The notes: generated by a model from the letters alone, not told the origin. A DNA stretch of 64,000 bases from Sulfurimonas sp. (GCF_023228785.1 NZ_JALOAN010000002.1:37130-101129); one strand, 5' to 3'; positions 17,022 to 26,151 are shown, numbered from the stretch's first letter. Made by a program: numbers and translations.

Positions 17022-17906
17022 CTACTTCTTAAGTGAAAACTGAAACATTTTCTCCATGGCAATCGCTTCATCTCTTCCATATACGATAATGTCATTATCA
17101 ACTTTTAGTTCTTCGTTTGGTATCTGATCTTTATACTCAACAAAGTTTAGTATGTGTTTTATACAGTTTAGTCTTGCTTTTTTCTTATTGTCACTCTTAA
17201 CAATAGTCCACGGTGCAAATTCTGTGTGAGTTTGACTTAGCATCATATACTTTGCAAGTGAGTACTCATTCCAAAGTTTTTGTGATTCTTTATCTACTTC
17301 TGAAAACTTGTACTGTTTTAGCGGATCTGTCTCTCTAGCTTTAAACCTTTTTGCTTGTTCATCTTTTGAAACTGAGAAGTAGAACTTAAAGATCTTTATC
17401 TCTTCATCTACTATCATATCTTCAAATTTTGGAGCATCTTTTAAAAACTGATGGTGCTGTCTCTCCGTACAAAAGCCCATTACAGGCTCTACCATAGCAC
17501 GGTTATACCAACTTCTATCAAAGATCACTATCTCTCCAGCAGTAGGTAAATGTTGCACATATCTTTGAAAATACCACTGTTTTGTTTCTATATCACTAGG
17601 TTTTTCTAGTGCTACAACTCTAGCACCCCTAGGATTTAGATGTTCAGTGATTCTTTTTATAGTTCCACCTTTTCCAGCAGCATCACGTCCTTCAAAGATC
17701 ATAATAACTTTAAGTCCATTTGCTTTTATGTGGTTTTGAAGTTTTAAAAGTTCTACTTGAAGTTTAGCTAACTCTTTTTCGTAGATAAGAGTCTCTTCTT
17801 TAACCCATACTTGAACTTTACCTGTTCTATCACTCTCTCTTTTATCGTCTTTGCTAGATCTACTCTCTTTTTTATTTTTACTTTTTTCTTGTATTTTTTC
17901 TTTCAC
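17022..17906 (-). CDS. ppk2: polyphosphate kinase 2 family protein (second copy)
   Basis: A 294-residue PPK2. It moves phosphate between polyphosphate and nucleoside diphosphates. The Walker A-like FEGRDAAGKGGTIKR, the RYVQHLPTAGEIVIFDRSWY lid region with its DRSWYNRA motif and KFYFSVSKDEQAKRF are class I PPK2 signatures. The first 30 residues are a Lys/Ser-rich tail (KEKIQEKSKNKKES) absent from its neighbour. It is the downstream member of a tandem pair with the following gene, spaced 13 bp. Confidence 0.92.
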   Translation of the reverse strand: MKEKIQEKSKNKKESRSSKDDKRESDRTGKVQVWVKEETLIYEKELAKLQVELLKLQNHIKANGLKVIMIFEGRDAAGKGGTIKRITEHLNPRGARVVALEKPSDIETKQWYFQRYVQHLPTAGEIVIFDRSWYNRAMVEPVMGFCTERQHHQFLKDAPKFEDMIVDEEIKIFKFYFSVSKDEQAKRFKARETDPLKQYKFSEVDKESQKLWNEYSLAKYMMLSQTHTEFAPWTIVKSDNKKKARLNCIKHILNFVEYKDQIPNEELKVDNDIIVYGRDEAIAMEKMFQFSLKK

Positions 17907-17919
17907 TTTTAATTTCCTT

Positions 17920-18810
17920 TTAGCCTATAAATTTACCAGTACTTGTAACTTGTGCATCCATGATCTCTATCTCTCTAGCACCTGAAATAACAACATCCGG
18001 ATTTGGAGAGTAGTTTAAATGCTCATCTCTACCTTCATAATCTACTTTATTTAGTATGACTTTTAATGATTCTAATCTCGCAAGCTGCTTATTATTTGAG
18101 CGGATTATAGTCCATGGAGCATTATGAGAATGTGTCTGTTTTATCATATTGTACTTTGTCTGGGTAAAATCATCCCATTTATCTTGAGCTTGAAGATCTA
18201 TCTCGCTTAACTTCCACTGTCTTAGTGGATCATTTTGTCTTCTCTCAAATCTTCTAGCTTGCTCATCCTTTGTAACACTATAATAAAGTTTTACAAGTAT
18301 GATTCCTTGGCGAACAAGATCATTCTCAAACCCCTTCACCCCATTCATAAAATCTCCATACTCTTTTTTAGTACAAAAATCAAAAACAGACTCAACCATA
18401 GCTCTGTTATACCAACTTCTGTCAAAAAGCACTATCTCTCCAGCTGTAGGAAAATGTTGTACATATTTTTGATAAAACCATTGAGATTTTTGTTCTTGTG
18501 TTGGTCTTCCAAGGGCAACTATCCTATAATGTTTCTCATCCATATATCTTGTAACTCTTCTTATTGTCCCGCCCTTTCCAGCCGCATCACGACCCTCAAA
18601 GAGGATTATCATCTTTTGATTTGTATCTTCAAGATATTTTTGAAGTTTTATAAGCTCAGATTGATATGGTTTTAACTTTTGCTCATTAATTCTCTTAATA
18701 TCTGCTTTAGTATTTATTTTTTTTAAAGACTTAGACTGCTTATAGCCTCTGATGAGTTCGTCAAGTGTGACTTCTGTTCCATCAACTCTAAAAGTATCTT
18801 TGTGTTTCAT
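17920..18810 (-). CDS. ppk2: polyphosphate kinase 2 family protein (first copy)
   Basis: A 296-residue PPK2 with the same motif order as the next gene: FEGRDAAGKGGTIRR, YVQHFPTAGEIVLFDRSWYN and KLYYSVTKDEQARRFERR. The two proteins clearly diverged from one ancestor but differ through most of their length, so this is an old duplication. Two copies may differ in nucleotide preference (ADP versus GDP) or direction of reaction; the sequence alone does not tell. A REP-like hairpin pair lies upstream. Confidence 0.92.
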   Translation of the reverse strand: MKHKDTFRVDGTEVTLDELIRGYKQSKSLKKINTKADIKRINEQKLKPYQSELIKLQKYLEDTNQKMIILFEGRDAAGKGGTIRRVTRYMDEKHYRIVALGRPTQEQKSQWFYQKYVQHFPTAGEIVLFDRSWYNRAMVESVFDFCTKKEYGDFMNGVKGFENDLVRQGIILVKLYYSVTKDEQARRFERRQNDPLRQWKLSEIDLQAQDKWDDFTQTKYNMIKQTHSHNAPWTIIRSNNKQLARLESLKVILNKVDYEGRDEHLNYSPNPDVVISGAREIEIMDAQVTSTGKFIG

Positions 18811-19155
18811 ATCTATAAAATCCTTTATGTCATTTTTATTTAGTATACATATATAATTCTTGATACTTACTTCAGTTTATAAATATTGAACCCTCTAATT
18901 AATCTATGAATCAGATTCCGTGTCAAGCATGGAATGACGGACACTCGTCATCCTGAACTTGATTCAGGATCCAACTCAATAATTGTTAAGAGCATTCTAT
19001 TATATACGGGTGATAATTCTATATTTTTATAAACTATTTTGCAACACGAATTATAAAAATAAAAACTTAAATTGCTTAAATTTTAGCCATCGCCAGAGAT
19101 AGAATTAAATAATTTTGAGATATACTTACACTCATATTATCCACAGGGAGACATG
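18811..19155. other. 345-bp divergent spacer between ppk2 and glnA
   Basis: No gene is visible. It contains the REP-like hairpin pair at 18915-18970 and, nearer glnA, an AT-rich stretch with CATATTATCC at about 19133-19142 that could serve as a -10 box, then CAGGGAGAC as ribosome-binding site. I see no GlnR, NtrC or sigma-54 consensus. Confidence 0.5.
18915..18970 (+). repeat. REP-like paired hairpins
   Basis: Two stem-loops lie side by side: ATTCCGTG (18915-18922) pairs with CATGGAAT (18928-18935), and ATCCTGAA (18950-18957) pairs with TTCAGGAT (18963-18970). The words GTCAAGCATGGAATGACGG and CGTCATCCTGAACTTGATTC are of a kind found dispersed in many bacterial genomes. Sits between divergent ppk2 and glnA. 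Confidence 0.65.
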
Positions 19156-20586
19156 ATGGGAAAGTTTGTTAGCACCACGGAGGAGTTTTTTACTTTTTGT
19201 GAAGAACATGACATTGGATTTGTAGATTTTAGATTTACAGATATTAAAGGCACATGGCACCATGTAAGCTACAGAATGAGTGCTGTTACAACAGAGCAAC
19301 TAGAAAACGGTTTACCTTTTGATGGTTCATCCATAGAAGCATGGCAACCTATCAACAAGTCTGATATGCTTCTAAGACCAGATGTAAAAACCGCTTTTTT
19401 AGATCCTTTTACTGCTGATCCAACTATCATTGTTTTTTGTGATGTTTATGACATTTATAAGCATCAAGCTTACGAGAGATGTCCTCGCTCTATTGCAAAA
19501 GCAGCCCTAGAACATGCTGAATCTCTTGGAATTGCTGATACTGTATTCTTTGGTCCTGAAAATGAATTTTTTATGTTTGACAGCATAACTTTTGTTGACA
19601 ATATCAACGAAGCAGGTTATAGAATCGATACCGAAGAAGGTGAATGGAACTCTAACAATCCATATCCAGATATGTACAACACAGGACACAGACCAGGAAC
19701 AAAAGGTGGTTATTTCCCAGTAGCTCCAGTTGACTCTGCTGTAGATATTCGTGCTGAGATGATGCAAGTACTAGAGCAAGTCGGACTTGAAGTAATTCTC
19801 GGTCACCATGAAGTAGCTCAAGGTCAACACGAGATCGGTATAGTTTTCTCAGATATGATTACAGCTGCTGATAATGTTCAAAAATATAAATATGTTATAA
19901 AAATGGTAGCTCATCTAAATGGAAAAACTGCTACCTTTATGCCAAAACCGATGTTTGGTGACAATGGAAATGGTATGCATGTTCACCAATCACTTTGGAA
20001 GGATGGTAAAAACCTCTTTTACAAACAAGGAAACTATGCAAATGTTTCTGATATGGGGCTACACTACATAGGTGGTATCTTTAAACATGCTCGCTCAGTT
20101 GCCGCATTTACCAACCCTACAACAAACTCATACAAAAGACTTCTTCCTGGATTTGAAGCACCAAATGTTTTAACTTACTCTTCTCAAAACCGTTCTGCAT
20201 CTTGCCGTATTCCTTATGGTGCTGGAGAAAAAGCTACTCGTGTTGAGATGCGTTTTCCAGATTCAAGTTCTTGTCCTTACCTTGCTTTTGCTGTAATGCT
20301 TATGGCTGGTCTTGATGGTATTAAAAACAAAGATATTCCTATTGGACCTATGGATGAAAACCTATACGAACTCTCTTTAGATGAGATCCGTGAAAAAGGT
20401 ATCCCTCAACTTCCACACACCCTTCGTGGCTCACTAGAATCGCTATTTAGAGATTTTGAGTACTTAAAACCTATCTTTAGTGATGAACTTCTAGAAGCCT
20501 ACAGACACTATAGATTTGAGCGAGATGTTTGGCCTGATGAGGGTCGTCCTACTGCTTATGAGTTTAAAACAACTTACCAATGCTAA
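19156..20586 (+). CDS. glnA: type I glutamine synthetase
   Basis: GlnA joins ammonia and glutamate using ATP, the main nitrogen-assimilation step. Of the two adjacent ATGs, 19156 sits five bases from the GGGAG ribosome-binding site and is preferred over 19153. The 476-residue protein has LPFDGSSIEAW, FGPENEFFMFD, the ATP-binding KPMFGDNGNGMHVHQSLWK region and NRSASCRIP. The adenylylation-loop tyrosine is kept in ENLYELSLDE, so control by GlnE-type modification is possible. A hairpin follows the stop. Confidence 0.97.
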   Translation: MGKFVSTTEEFFTFCEEHDIGFVDFRFTDIKGTWHHVSYRMSAVTTEQLENGLPFDGSSIEAWQPINKSDMLLRPDVKTAFLDPFTADPTIIVFCDVYDIYKHQAYERCPRSIAKAALEHAESLGIADTVFFGPENEFFMFDSITFVDNINEAGYRIDTEEGEWNSNNPYPDMYNTGHRPGTKGGYFPVAPVDSAVDIRAEMMQVLEQVGLEVILGHHEVAQGQHEIGIVFSDMITAADNVQKYKYVIKMVAHLNGKTATFMPKPMFGDNGNGMHVHQSLWKDGKNLFYKQGNYANVSDMGLHYIGGIFKHARSVAAFTNPTTNSYKRLLPGFEAPNVLTYSSQNRSASCRIPYGAGEKATRVEMRFPDSSSCPYLAFAVMLMAGLDGIKNKDIPIGPMDENLYELSLDEIREKGIPQLPHTLRGSLESLFRDFEYLKPIFSDELLEAYRHYRFERDVWPDEGRPTAYEFKTTYQC

Positions 20587-20590
20587 AACA

Positions 20591-20618
20591 TATTCTCTAG
20601 CTATAAAGCTAGAGAATA
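20591..20618 (+). terminator. hairpin after glnA, probable terminator
   Basis: TATTCTCTAGCT-ATAA-AGCTAGAGAATA forms a perfect 12-bp stem starting 5 bp after the glnA stop. The run of T comes only after some 15 bases, so the terminator is not canonical. Confidence 0.55.
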
Positions 20619-20660
20619 AAAATATATCTCTCTTTTTTTGCTCAAAATCATACTTTTTGC

Positions 20661-20666
20661 TATAAT
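20661..20666 (+). promoter_or_regulatory. putative -10 box for the histidine kinase
   Basis: TTGCTATAATTTAG, about 28 bp upstream of the kinase ATG; a weak GTTGGTAAAAG precedes the start. Confidence 0.5.
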
Positions 20667-20694
20667 TTAGTTAAAAATTATTAGTTGGTAAAAG

Positions 20695-21609
20695 ATGTCA
20701 AATAAAATTACTCAACTCATGTTAAATGAGCTTATCCTCCAATCAAAAAAAACAGATGCTCAATTAGCAAATAAAATCGAATCTGTCCTAAGCTTTTACA
20801 CAACAGAACAAAAAGAAAATCAAAAAACTATAAAACAAAATGAATACTTTCTAAAGCAGTGGGATAGAAGAAATATAATAGCTAACCAAAGAGATATGCA
20901 AAAAGATGAACTTTTAAAACAACAATCCAGACTTGCTGCTATGGGTGAGATGATAGATGCTATCGCACACCAATGGAAACAGCCATTAAACTCTATAAGT
21001 ATGATGAGTGATATGTTAAGAGAAGACTTTAAAGATGGTAATGTCGATGAACCTTACATCCAAGAACTTGATGAAAATATTCATATGCAGATAGATCATA
21101 TGATTAGCACTCTAGGTGAGTTTCGTACATTTTTTAGACCTCATACTAAAAATGAAGATTTTACATTTTTAGATGCCCTTAAGAGTGTTCAAGTTCTTAT
21201 GAAAGATGAGCTTATATCTCAAAATATTCTTTTATGTTTAGAGATAGATGAAAATCTTAGTATCTTTGGAAATAAAAATGAGTTTAAACATCTCTTTATA
21301 AACCTCATAAACAACTCCATTGACTCTTTTAATGAAAAAAACATACGTTATAGAAAAATCCATATTAGATGTTATGAAGAAAACAAAAACACTTATATAG
21401 AAGTTGAGGATAATGCAGGTGGAGTTCCTCTTAACGTTATAAATGATATCTTCAAAGCAAATGTAACTACAAAAAAAGAAGATAAAGGGACTGGAATAGG
21501 TCTATATATGAGTGAACAAATTCTCAAAAAAAATCATGGCTCTATCAATGTCCACAACACAAAAGACGGAGCTTTCTTTACAATAATATTGCGACAACCA
21601 ACTAGATAA
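20695..21609 (+). CDS. soluble sensor histidine kinase
   Basis: A 304-residue cytoplasmic kinase without membrane segments. Residues 1-80 are a coiled-coil head; the phosphoacceptor is His92 in AIAHQWKQPLNS, of the HQWKQPL type common in Campylobacterota. The ATPase part has an N box (FINLINNSIDSF), EVEDNAGGVP, and GTGIGLYMSEQIL. No response regulator is adjacent, so its partner is encoded elsewhere. Position between glnA and leuA hints at nitrogen or amino-acid sensing, which is only a guess. Confidence 0.9.
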   Translation: MSNKITQLMLNELILQSKKTDAQLANKIESVLSFYTTEQKENQKTIKQNEYFLKQWDRRNIIANQRDMQKDELLKQQSRLAAMGEMIDAIAHQWKQPLNSISMMSDMLREDFKDGNVDEPYIQELDENIHMQIDHMISTLGEFRTFFRPHTKNEDFTFLDALKSVQVLMKDELISQNILLCLEIDENLSIFGNKNEFKHLFINLINNSIDSFNEKNIRYRKIHIRCYEENKNTYIEVEDNAGGVPLNVINDIFKANVTTKKEDKGTGIGLYMSEQILKKNHGSINVHNTKDGAFFTIILRQPTR

Positions 21610-21643
21610 ATTTCGACTCACAAAAGCCTAATACAAAATCTGA

Positions 21644-21649
21644 TATAAT
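21644..21649 (+). promoter_or_regulatory. putative -10 box for leuA
   Basis: CTGATATAATTTC provides TATAAT about 64 bp upstream of the leuA ATG. The leader between them shows no clear leucine-rich leader peptide or stem-loop attenuator. Confidence 0.45.
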
Positions 21650-21712
21650 TTCAATCTTGATTATCATATGTAAGAGTGTAATGATCAAAATTTCAAGTTT
21701 TAAGGATTCAAA

Positions 21713-23374
21713 ATGAATCATATCAAAGTGGGCAAATATCGCCCTTACCCAAAAATAGATTTGCCACATAGAGAGTGGCCTAACAATACAATTACAAAAG
21801 CTCCTAAGTGGTGTAGTGTAGATTTACGTGATGGAAACCAAGCACTAGTCAACCCTATGGACATGAATAAAAAACTTGAACTTTTTGCACTCTTACTAAA
21901 ACTCGGATTTAAAGAAATAGAAGTAGGTTTTCCTTCTGCTTCTAAGGTAGAGTTTGATTTTTTACGCCGTTTAGTTGATGACAAACTTATTCCAGATGAT
22001 GTAACGATTCAGGTTTTAGTTCAAGCAAGAGAGCATCTTATTGCTAAGACTTTTGAAGCACTTAAGGGTGTAAAGAAAGCAACTATTCACCTTTATAATT
22101 CAACTTCTAGTGCTCAAAGAAAGATAGTTTTTGGAAAAAGCAAAGAAGAGATTATTGCTTTGGCTATAGAAGGTGTTGACCTAGTAAAAGAGTTTGAAGC
22201 AAAGCATGATGGAGAGATATTTTTAGAGTACTCTCCTGAGAGTTTTACAGGAACTGAGTTAGAGTTTGCTGCAGCTATTTCAAATGCTGTAACTGATAGA
22301 TGGGGTATCTCTGATACAAGAAAGGTAATTATAAACCTTCCAGCAACAGTGGAGATGTCAACTCCAAATGTTTATGCAGATCAGATCGAGTGGATGTCAA
22401 AGCATTTAGATAACCGTAAAAATGTCATCATCTCAACTCATACTCATAATGATAGAGGAACTTCCATCGCTGCAACAGAGTTAGCGCTTTTAGCAGGTGC
22501 TGATAGAGTTGAGGGGACACTTTTAAGTAATGGTGAGAGAACAGGAAATGTTGACATCATAACTTTGGCGCTAAATATGTTAACTCAAGGCATAAACCCA
22601 GAGTTAAACTTCTCAAATGTAGATGAAGTCTTAGAAATTGTCGAAAAATGTACTGAGATGCCTACTCACCCTAGACATCCTTATGTCGGAGAATTAGTCT
22701 ACACTGCATTTTCAGGCTCACACCAAGATGCGATAAATAAAGGTTTAGCGTATCAAAAAAGTAGCCAAGATGGGTTTTGGGAAGTTCCATATCTACCAAT
22801 TGATCCAAAAGATGTAGGTCGCTCTTATGAGTCTATCATTCGCATCAACTCACAATCTGGAAAAGGTGGAGTAGCTTATATATTAGAGAAAAACTTTGGT
22901 TATCAGCTTCCAAAAGCTATGCATCCAGAGATTGGTAAGATCGTTCAAGCTATAACTGATGAAGAGGGAAGAGAGCTAGATCCAAGTGAGATCTTAGATA
23001 TTTTCAATAAAACATATTTTGAGCCAAATGAGCATATTATTTTTGTAGATGTTACAGTTGAGTCACTAAAAAAAGTCTCTACTTGCACTCTAATCTACAA
23101 CTACAAAGGTAAAGAGATAGTAGCATCTGCACAAGGAAATGGTCCTATAGACGCTTGTAAAAATGCTTTAATGAAAGACTATGAAAATGAGTTTTCAATA
23201 AACTCATACTCAGAACACTCTTGTGGAGATAAGAGCAGTGCAAAAGCTATCGCCTACATAGAAGTAGAGTCCAAGGAGACTCTATCTTGTTTTGGTGTAG
23301 GTATCGATGATGACATAGCAACAGCATCTATAAAAGCTATGTTTAGTGCCTTAAATAGGACTTTTAGCAACTAA
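21713..23374 (+). CDS. leuA: 2-isopropylmalate synthase, long (LeuA2) type
   Basis: Condenses acetyl-CoA with 2-ketoisovalerate in leucine synthesis. The 553-residue protein is of the longer LeuA2 form (TIGR00970-like) with KWCSVDLRDGNQALVNPMD near the N-terminus, STHTHNDRGTSIAATE holding the metal-binding HTHND, and VEGTLLSNGERTGNVD. Residues about 430-550 form the leucine-sensing regulatory domain (SCGDKSSAKAIAYIEV). No other leu genes are adjacent. Confidence 0.95.
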   Translation: MNHIKVGKYRPYPKIDLPHREWPNNTITKAPKWCSVDLRDGNQALVNPMDMNKKLELFALLLKLGFKEIEVGFPSASKVEFDFLRRLVDDKLIPDDVTIQVLVQAREHLIAKTFEALKGVKKATIHLYNSTSSAQRKIVFGKSKEEIIALAIEGVDLVKEFEAKHDGEIFLEYSPESFTGTELEFAAAISNAVTDRWGISDTRKVIINLPATVEMSTPNVYADQIEWMSKHLDNRKNVIISTHTHNDRGTSIAATELALLAGADRVEGTLLSNGERTGNVDIITLALNMLTQGINPELNFSNVDEVLEIVEKCTEMPTHPRHPYVGELVYTAFSGSHQDAINKGLAYQKSSQDGFWEVPYLPIDPKDVGRSYESIIRINSQSGKGGVAYILEKNFGYQLPKAMHPEIGKIVQAITDEEGRELDPSEILDIFNKTYFEPNEHIIFVDVTVESLKKVSTCTLIYNYKGKEIVASAQGNGPIDACKNALMKDYENEFSINSYSEHSCGDKSSAKAIAYIEVESKETLSCFGVGIDDDIATASIKAMFSALNRTFSN

Positions 23375-23382
23375 TCTTAAAG

Positions 23383-23414
23383 ACTCACTCACCATAAGTG
23401 TGAAGTGAGTTTTT
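23383..23414 (+). terminator. rho-independent terminator of leuA
   Basis: ACTCACT pairs with AGTGAGT around an inner CAC-CATAA-GTG stem, followed directly by TTTTT. The opposing small gene ends a few bases further, so it may work for both strands. Confidence 0.75.
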
Positions 23415-23419
23415 ATCTT

Positions 23420-23656
23420 CTAATCTATATATTGATTTTTATATGGAAACTTCTCTACTGCAAAGTAATCATCATCAAAATCATCATACTCTTCATAGTT
23501 AACACTAAAGATTTTAGGATATCCTTTTTTTACAAGTTCCTCATCTAAAAGTTCACTATTAAACCCCTTATCACGACAGAGTTCAACGATGCTTTCAATA
23601 TCACGAGCATCAACACCACTAAGTTCCATCTCAAATACTACATCAGAAATGTTCAT
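23420..23656 (-). CDS. small acidic hypothetical protein
   Basis: I do not recognise this 78-residue protein. It starts MNISDVVFEMELSG, has a short helical stretch (ARDIESIVELCRDKGFN), and an acidic Tyr/Asp-rich tail (YEEYDDFDDDYFAVEKF). The reading frame has a plausible start at 23656 with GAGGACACA upstream and a terminator just past its stop. The first half could be a small UBA-like helix bundle. It is convergent with leuA and has no operon partner. Confidence 0.6.
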   Translation of the reverse strand: MNISDVVFEMELSGVDARDIESIVELCRDKGFNSELLDEELVKKGYPKIFSVNYEEYDDFDDDYFAVEKFPYKNQYID

Positions 23657-23885
23657 TGTGTCCTCAAAAAAATTGTTATGTTTAACATAAGAAAAATTTG
23701 TTTGATACTAGATCAAACACAGCCAAAAAACCCCAAAATATCTAGTGATATCTTTTCTGACTCAAAGGTCTCTTTTTAGTATAAAAGGATCTTTATCTTG
23801 AGCTAGAAATTATACTATTTTTTACAAAAAAAAAGTATATATAAAAACCTGCTTCAGCCTATTTTTATCGTTTTTTCTTTTTGAG

Positions 23886-23891
23886 TATAAT
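23886..23891 (+). promoter_or_regulatory. putative -10 box for the P-II/DUF1538 operon
   Basis: TTGAGTATAATCTTT, only 21 bp upstream of the P-II ATG; AAAAAAGGAGTCCTTT gives a strong AAGGAG ribosome-binding site. Confidence 0.55.
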
Positions 23892-23911
23892 CTTTAAAAA
23901 AGGAGTCCTTT

Positions 23912-24262
23912 ATGAAGTTTGTTGCTCTTGTTGTTATAGTTCCTTCTGAATATGAAGATATATTTAAAAAAGTTGCAAAAGATACAGGAGCAAGTGGTGC
24001 TACTGTGATCCAAGCAAAAGGAAGTGGAATTGAAGAGAAAAAAAGTTTTTTCTCTCTTACCTTTGAGGGAAATCACACCGTTTTACTCTATGTTTTAGAG
24101 GAGAATATGTCTCGCTCAGTTTTAAAAGCTATTAAAGTTTTCATAGAAAAAGAGGAAAAGGATGCCCTTGCATTTACAATGCCTATTTCAAGTATAGTTG
24201 GACTTGATAAATCTCTAATAAGTAAGTTTGAAAAAAATATTGAAGATGAGGAAATACTCTAA
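23912..24262 (+). CDS. P-II-family-like regulatory protein linked to DUF1538
   Basis: A 116-residue protein of P-II length and strand order: MKFVALVVIVPSEYEDIFKKVAKD, a glycine-rich GASGATVIQAKGSG segment resembling the T-loop entry, then HTVLLYVLEENMSRSVLKAI. The uridylylated tyrosine of GlnB is absent, so it may be a P-II-like sensor binding a nucleotide rather than a nitrogen regulator. Its last base overlaps the ATG of the CBS gene. The set P-II, CBS, transporter suggests a ligand-gated control of the DUF1538 protein. Confidence 0.7.
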   Translation: MKFVALVVIVPSEYEDIFKKVAKDTGASGATVIQAKGSGIEEKKSFFSLTFEGNHTVLLYVLEENMSRSVLKAIKVFIEKEEKDALAFTMPISSIVGLDKSLISKFEKNIEDEEIL

Positions 24263-24657
24263 TGAAGAAAGTTCTAGTTGAAGATCTGATGAAAAAAAAT
24301 GTAACAACCATTAAAGCACATGCAACACTTAAAGAAGCACTGCAAGTTATGAAGGTACAAGGAGTCAAGTCACTTGTAGTTGATAAAAACTGCCCAAGTG
24401 ATGCTTATGGAATTATTACCAACTCTCAAATACTCCATAGTGTTCTTGCAGAAGATGGAGATATAGAACTTTTAAATGTGTTTGATATTTATCAAAAACC
24501 TGCCTTTTTTGTCTCTTCTAAAATTGATGTTAAATATGCAGCTAAAATAATGCTAGAACATAATATCAAAAGAGTAGTAGTAACCGATAGCAATGAATTA
24601 CAAGGAGTTCTAAGTATAACTGATTTGAGTGATTATCTTATTGCAATGGTCGAATAA
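24262..24657 (+). CDS. CBS-domain pair protein
   Basis: A 131-residue protein consisting of two CBS motifs: residues 7-60 (LMKKNVTTIKAHATLKEALQ) and about 75-130 (ISSKI-like SSKIDVKYAAKIMLEHNIKR followed by GVLSITDLSDYL). CBS pairs bind adenosine nucleotides such as AMP, ATP or c-di-AMP. It starts on the last base of the P-II gene and ends 8 bp before the DUF1538 gene, so the three are translated as a unit and it probably reports energy state to the membrane protein. Confidence 0.88.
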   Translation: MKKVLVEDLMKKNVTTIKAHATLKEALQVMKVQGVKSLVVDKNCPSDAYGIITNSQILHSVLAEDGDIELLNVFDIYQKPAFFVSSKIDVKYAAKIMLEHNIKRVVVTDSNELQGVLSITDLSDYLIAMVE

Positions 24658-24665
24658 GGCTTTGT

Positions 24666-26147
24666 ATGAATGAAATTTTCAAGCAATTAAGAGCTACTCT
24701 TTTAGAGTCTGTTTATAATATTTTACCTATACTTATTATCATAACAGGCTTTCAATTTTTAGTATTTCAAACTATGCCTGATGAGATCTTCTCTATTGCT
24801 TTTGGCTTTTTAATCGTTATTGTAGGAGTCGCTTTCTTTTTAGTCGGCTTAGAACTTGGGGTATTTCCTCTTGGAAACTCACTCTCAAATGAATTTTTAG
24901 AAAAAAAATCAGTTTTACTATTTACTCTTTTTGGCTTTTTCATAGGTTTTTCTGCTTCTATTGCTGAACCTGCAATTATTGCTGTAGCGATGCAAGCACA
25001 AGGGATTACAAGAGGTGCTATAGATGCATTTACTCTGCGTCTCATTATTGCTACATCTGTAGGTGCTATTACAGCTTTTGGTGTAATTCGTGCACTCTAT
25101 GGTTGGTCAGTATCAAAGATTATTATCGGTGGATATATCTTAGTCCTTGCAATTACAGCGATGACTCCTCCTCAGATCATAGGGCTTGCTTATGACTCAG
25201 GTGGAGTAGCTACAAATGTTGCAACGGTTCCTTTAATTGTTGCAATTGGTATAGGAATAGCATCTTCACTCAGTGGACGAAGTGTGCTTAAAGATGGTTT
25301 TGGTTTTGTTGCCTTAGCTGCCATAACTCCTATGGTAAGTATTCAACTATATGGTATTTTTGCACTAGGTGACAACTTTAATATCGCAGATATTGCCATA
25401 GATGCAAATATAGAAAAAGTAAAAACTATCGCTGATTACACTTTTATGACTATACTAGGTGGAATTGTTGATACATTTACAAATATAGTACCAATTTTAC
25501 TTAGTATTTTTGTGTTTCAATATCTTGTACTTCGTAAACGCATTCCAAATTTAGGGCGTGTTATCATCGGCTTTATCTTCTTAGTATTTGGTCTTTACGG
25601 TTTTATCGTAGGTATAAAACTTGGTCTTTTTCCTATTGGTGAGTCAATCGCAAGTAGTCTTGTGGAGATGAACAGTCATTTTTATATATATCTTTTTGCT
25701 TTTTTAATAGGCTTTGGAACAACTATGGCTGAACCTGCTTTAGTGGCAGTTATCAAACAAGCTGATAGATATTCAGAGTTAAGTTTAAATGTTACACTAA
25801 TTCGTATTCTTGTTGCACTTGGTGTGGGATGTGGGATCTTGCTTGGAACCTACAAAATAGTTGAGGGACTAAATATTTGGATACTTATCACTTCTTTATA
25901 TGGGTTTGTAGTGTTTTTGACCTTCTTTGCACCAAAAGAGATGCATGCCTTTGCTTTTGATCTAGGAGGTGTTACAACTTCAGAGATAACTGTCCCTTTA
26001 GTCACAGCTTTTGGCATCTATCTTGCTACAAATATACCAGGTCGCGATATTTTAATGGATGGCTTTGGTCTTATCGCTTTTGCATCTGTATTTCCTATGA
26101 TTACTGTTTTATCCTACAGCATCGCGGCAAAGAGATTTGCGCCATAA
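24666..26147 (+). CDS. DUF1538 polytopic membrane protein
   Basis: A 493-residue inner-membrane protein with 12-14 helices and an internal duplication. Half one has GFSASIAEPAIIAVAMQA and DSGGVATNVATVPLIVA; half two repeats GFGTTMAEPALVAVIKQA and DLGGVTTSEITVPLVTA. The paired AEPA and GGV-T motifs sit in loops that could line a transport path. This is the DUF1538 family, whose substrate is unknown to me. The neighbouring P-II-like and CBS genes make a nucleotide-controlled transporter the best hypothesis. Confidence 0.82.
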   Translation: MNEIFKQLRATLLESVYNILPILIIITGFQFLVFQTMPDEIFSIAFGFLIVIVGVAFFLVGLELGVFPLGNSLSNEFLEKKSVLLFTLFGFFIGFSASIAEPAIIAVAMQAQGITRGAIDAFTLRLIIATSVGAITAFGVIRALYGWSVSKIIIGGYILVLAITAMTPPQIIGLAYDSGGVATNVATVPLIVAIGIGIASSLSGRSVLKDGFGFVALAAITPMVSIQLYGIFALGDNFNIADIAIDANIEKVKTIADYTFMTILGGIVDTFTNIVPILLSIFVFQYLVLRKRIPNLGRVIIGFIFLVFGLYGFIVGIKLGLFPIGESIASSLVEMNSHFYIYLFAFLIGFGTTMAEPALVAVIKQADRYSELSLNVTLIRILVALGVGCGILLGTYKIVEGLNIWILITSLYGFVVFLTFFAPKEMHAFAFDLGGVTTSEITVPLVTAFGIYLATNIPGRDILMDGFGLIAFASVFPMITVLSYSIAAKRFAP

Positions 26148-26151
26148 ACCC

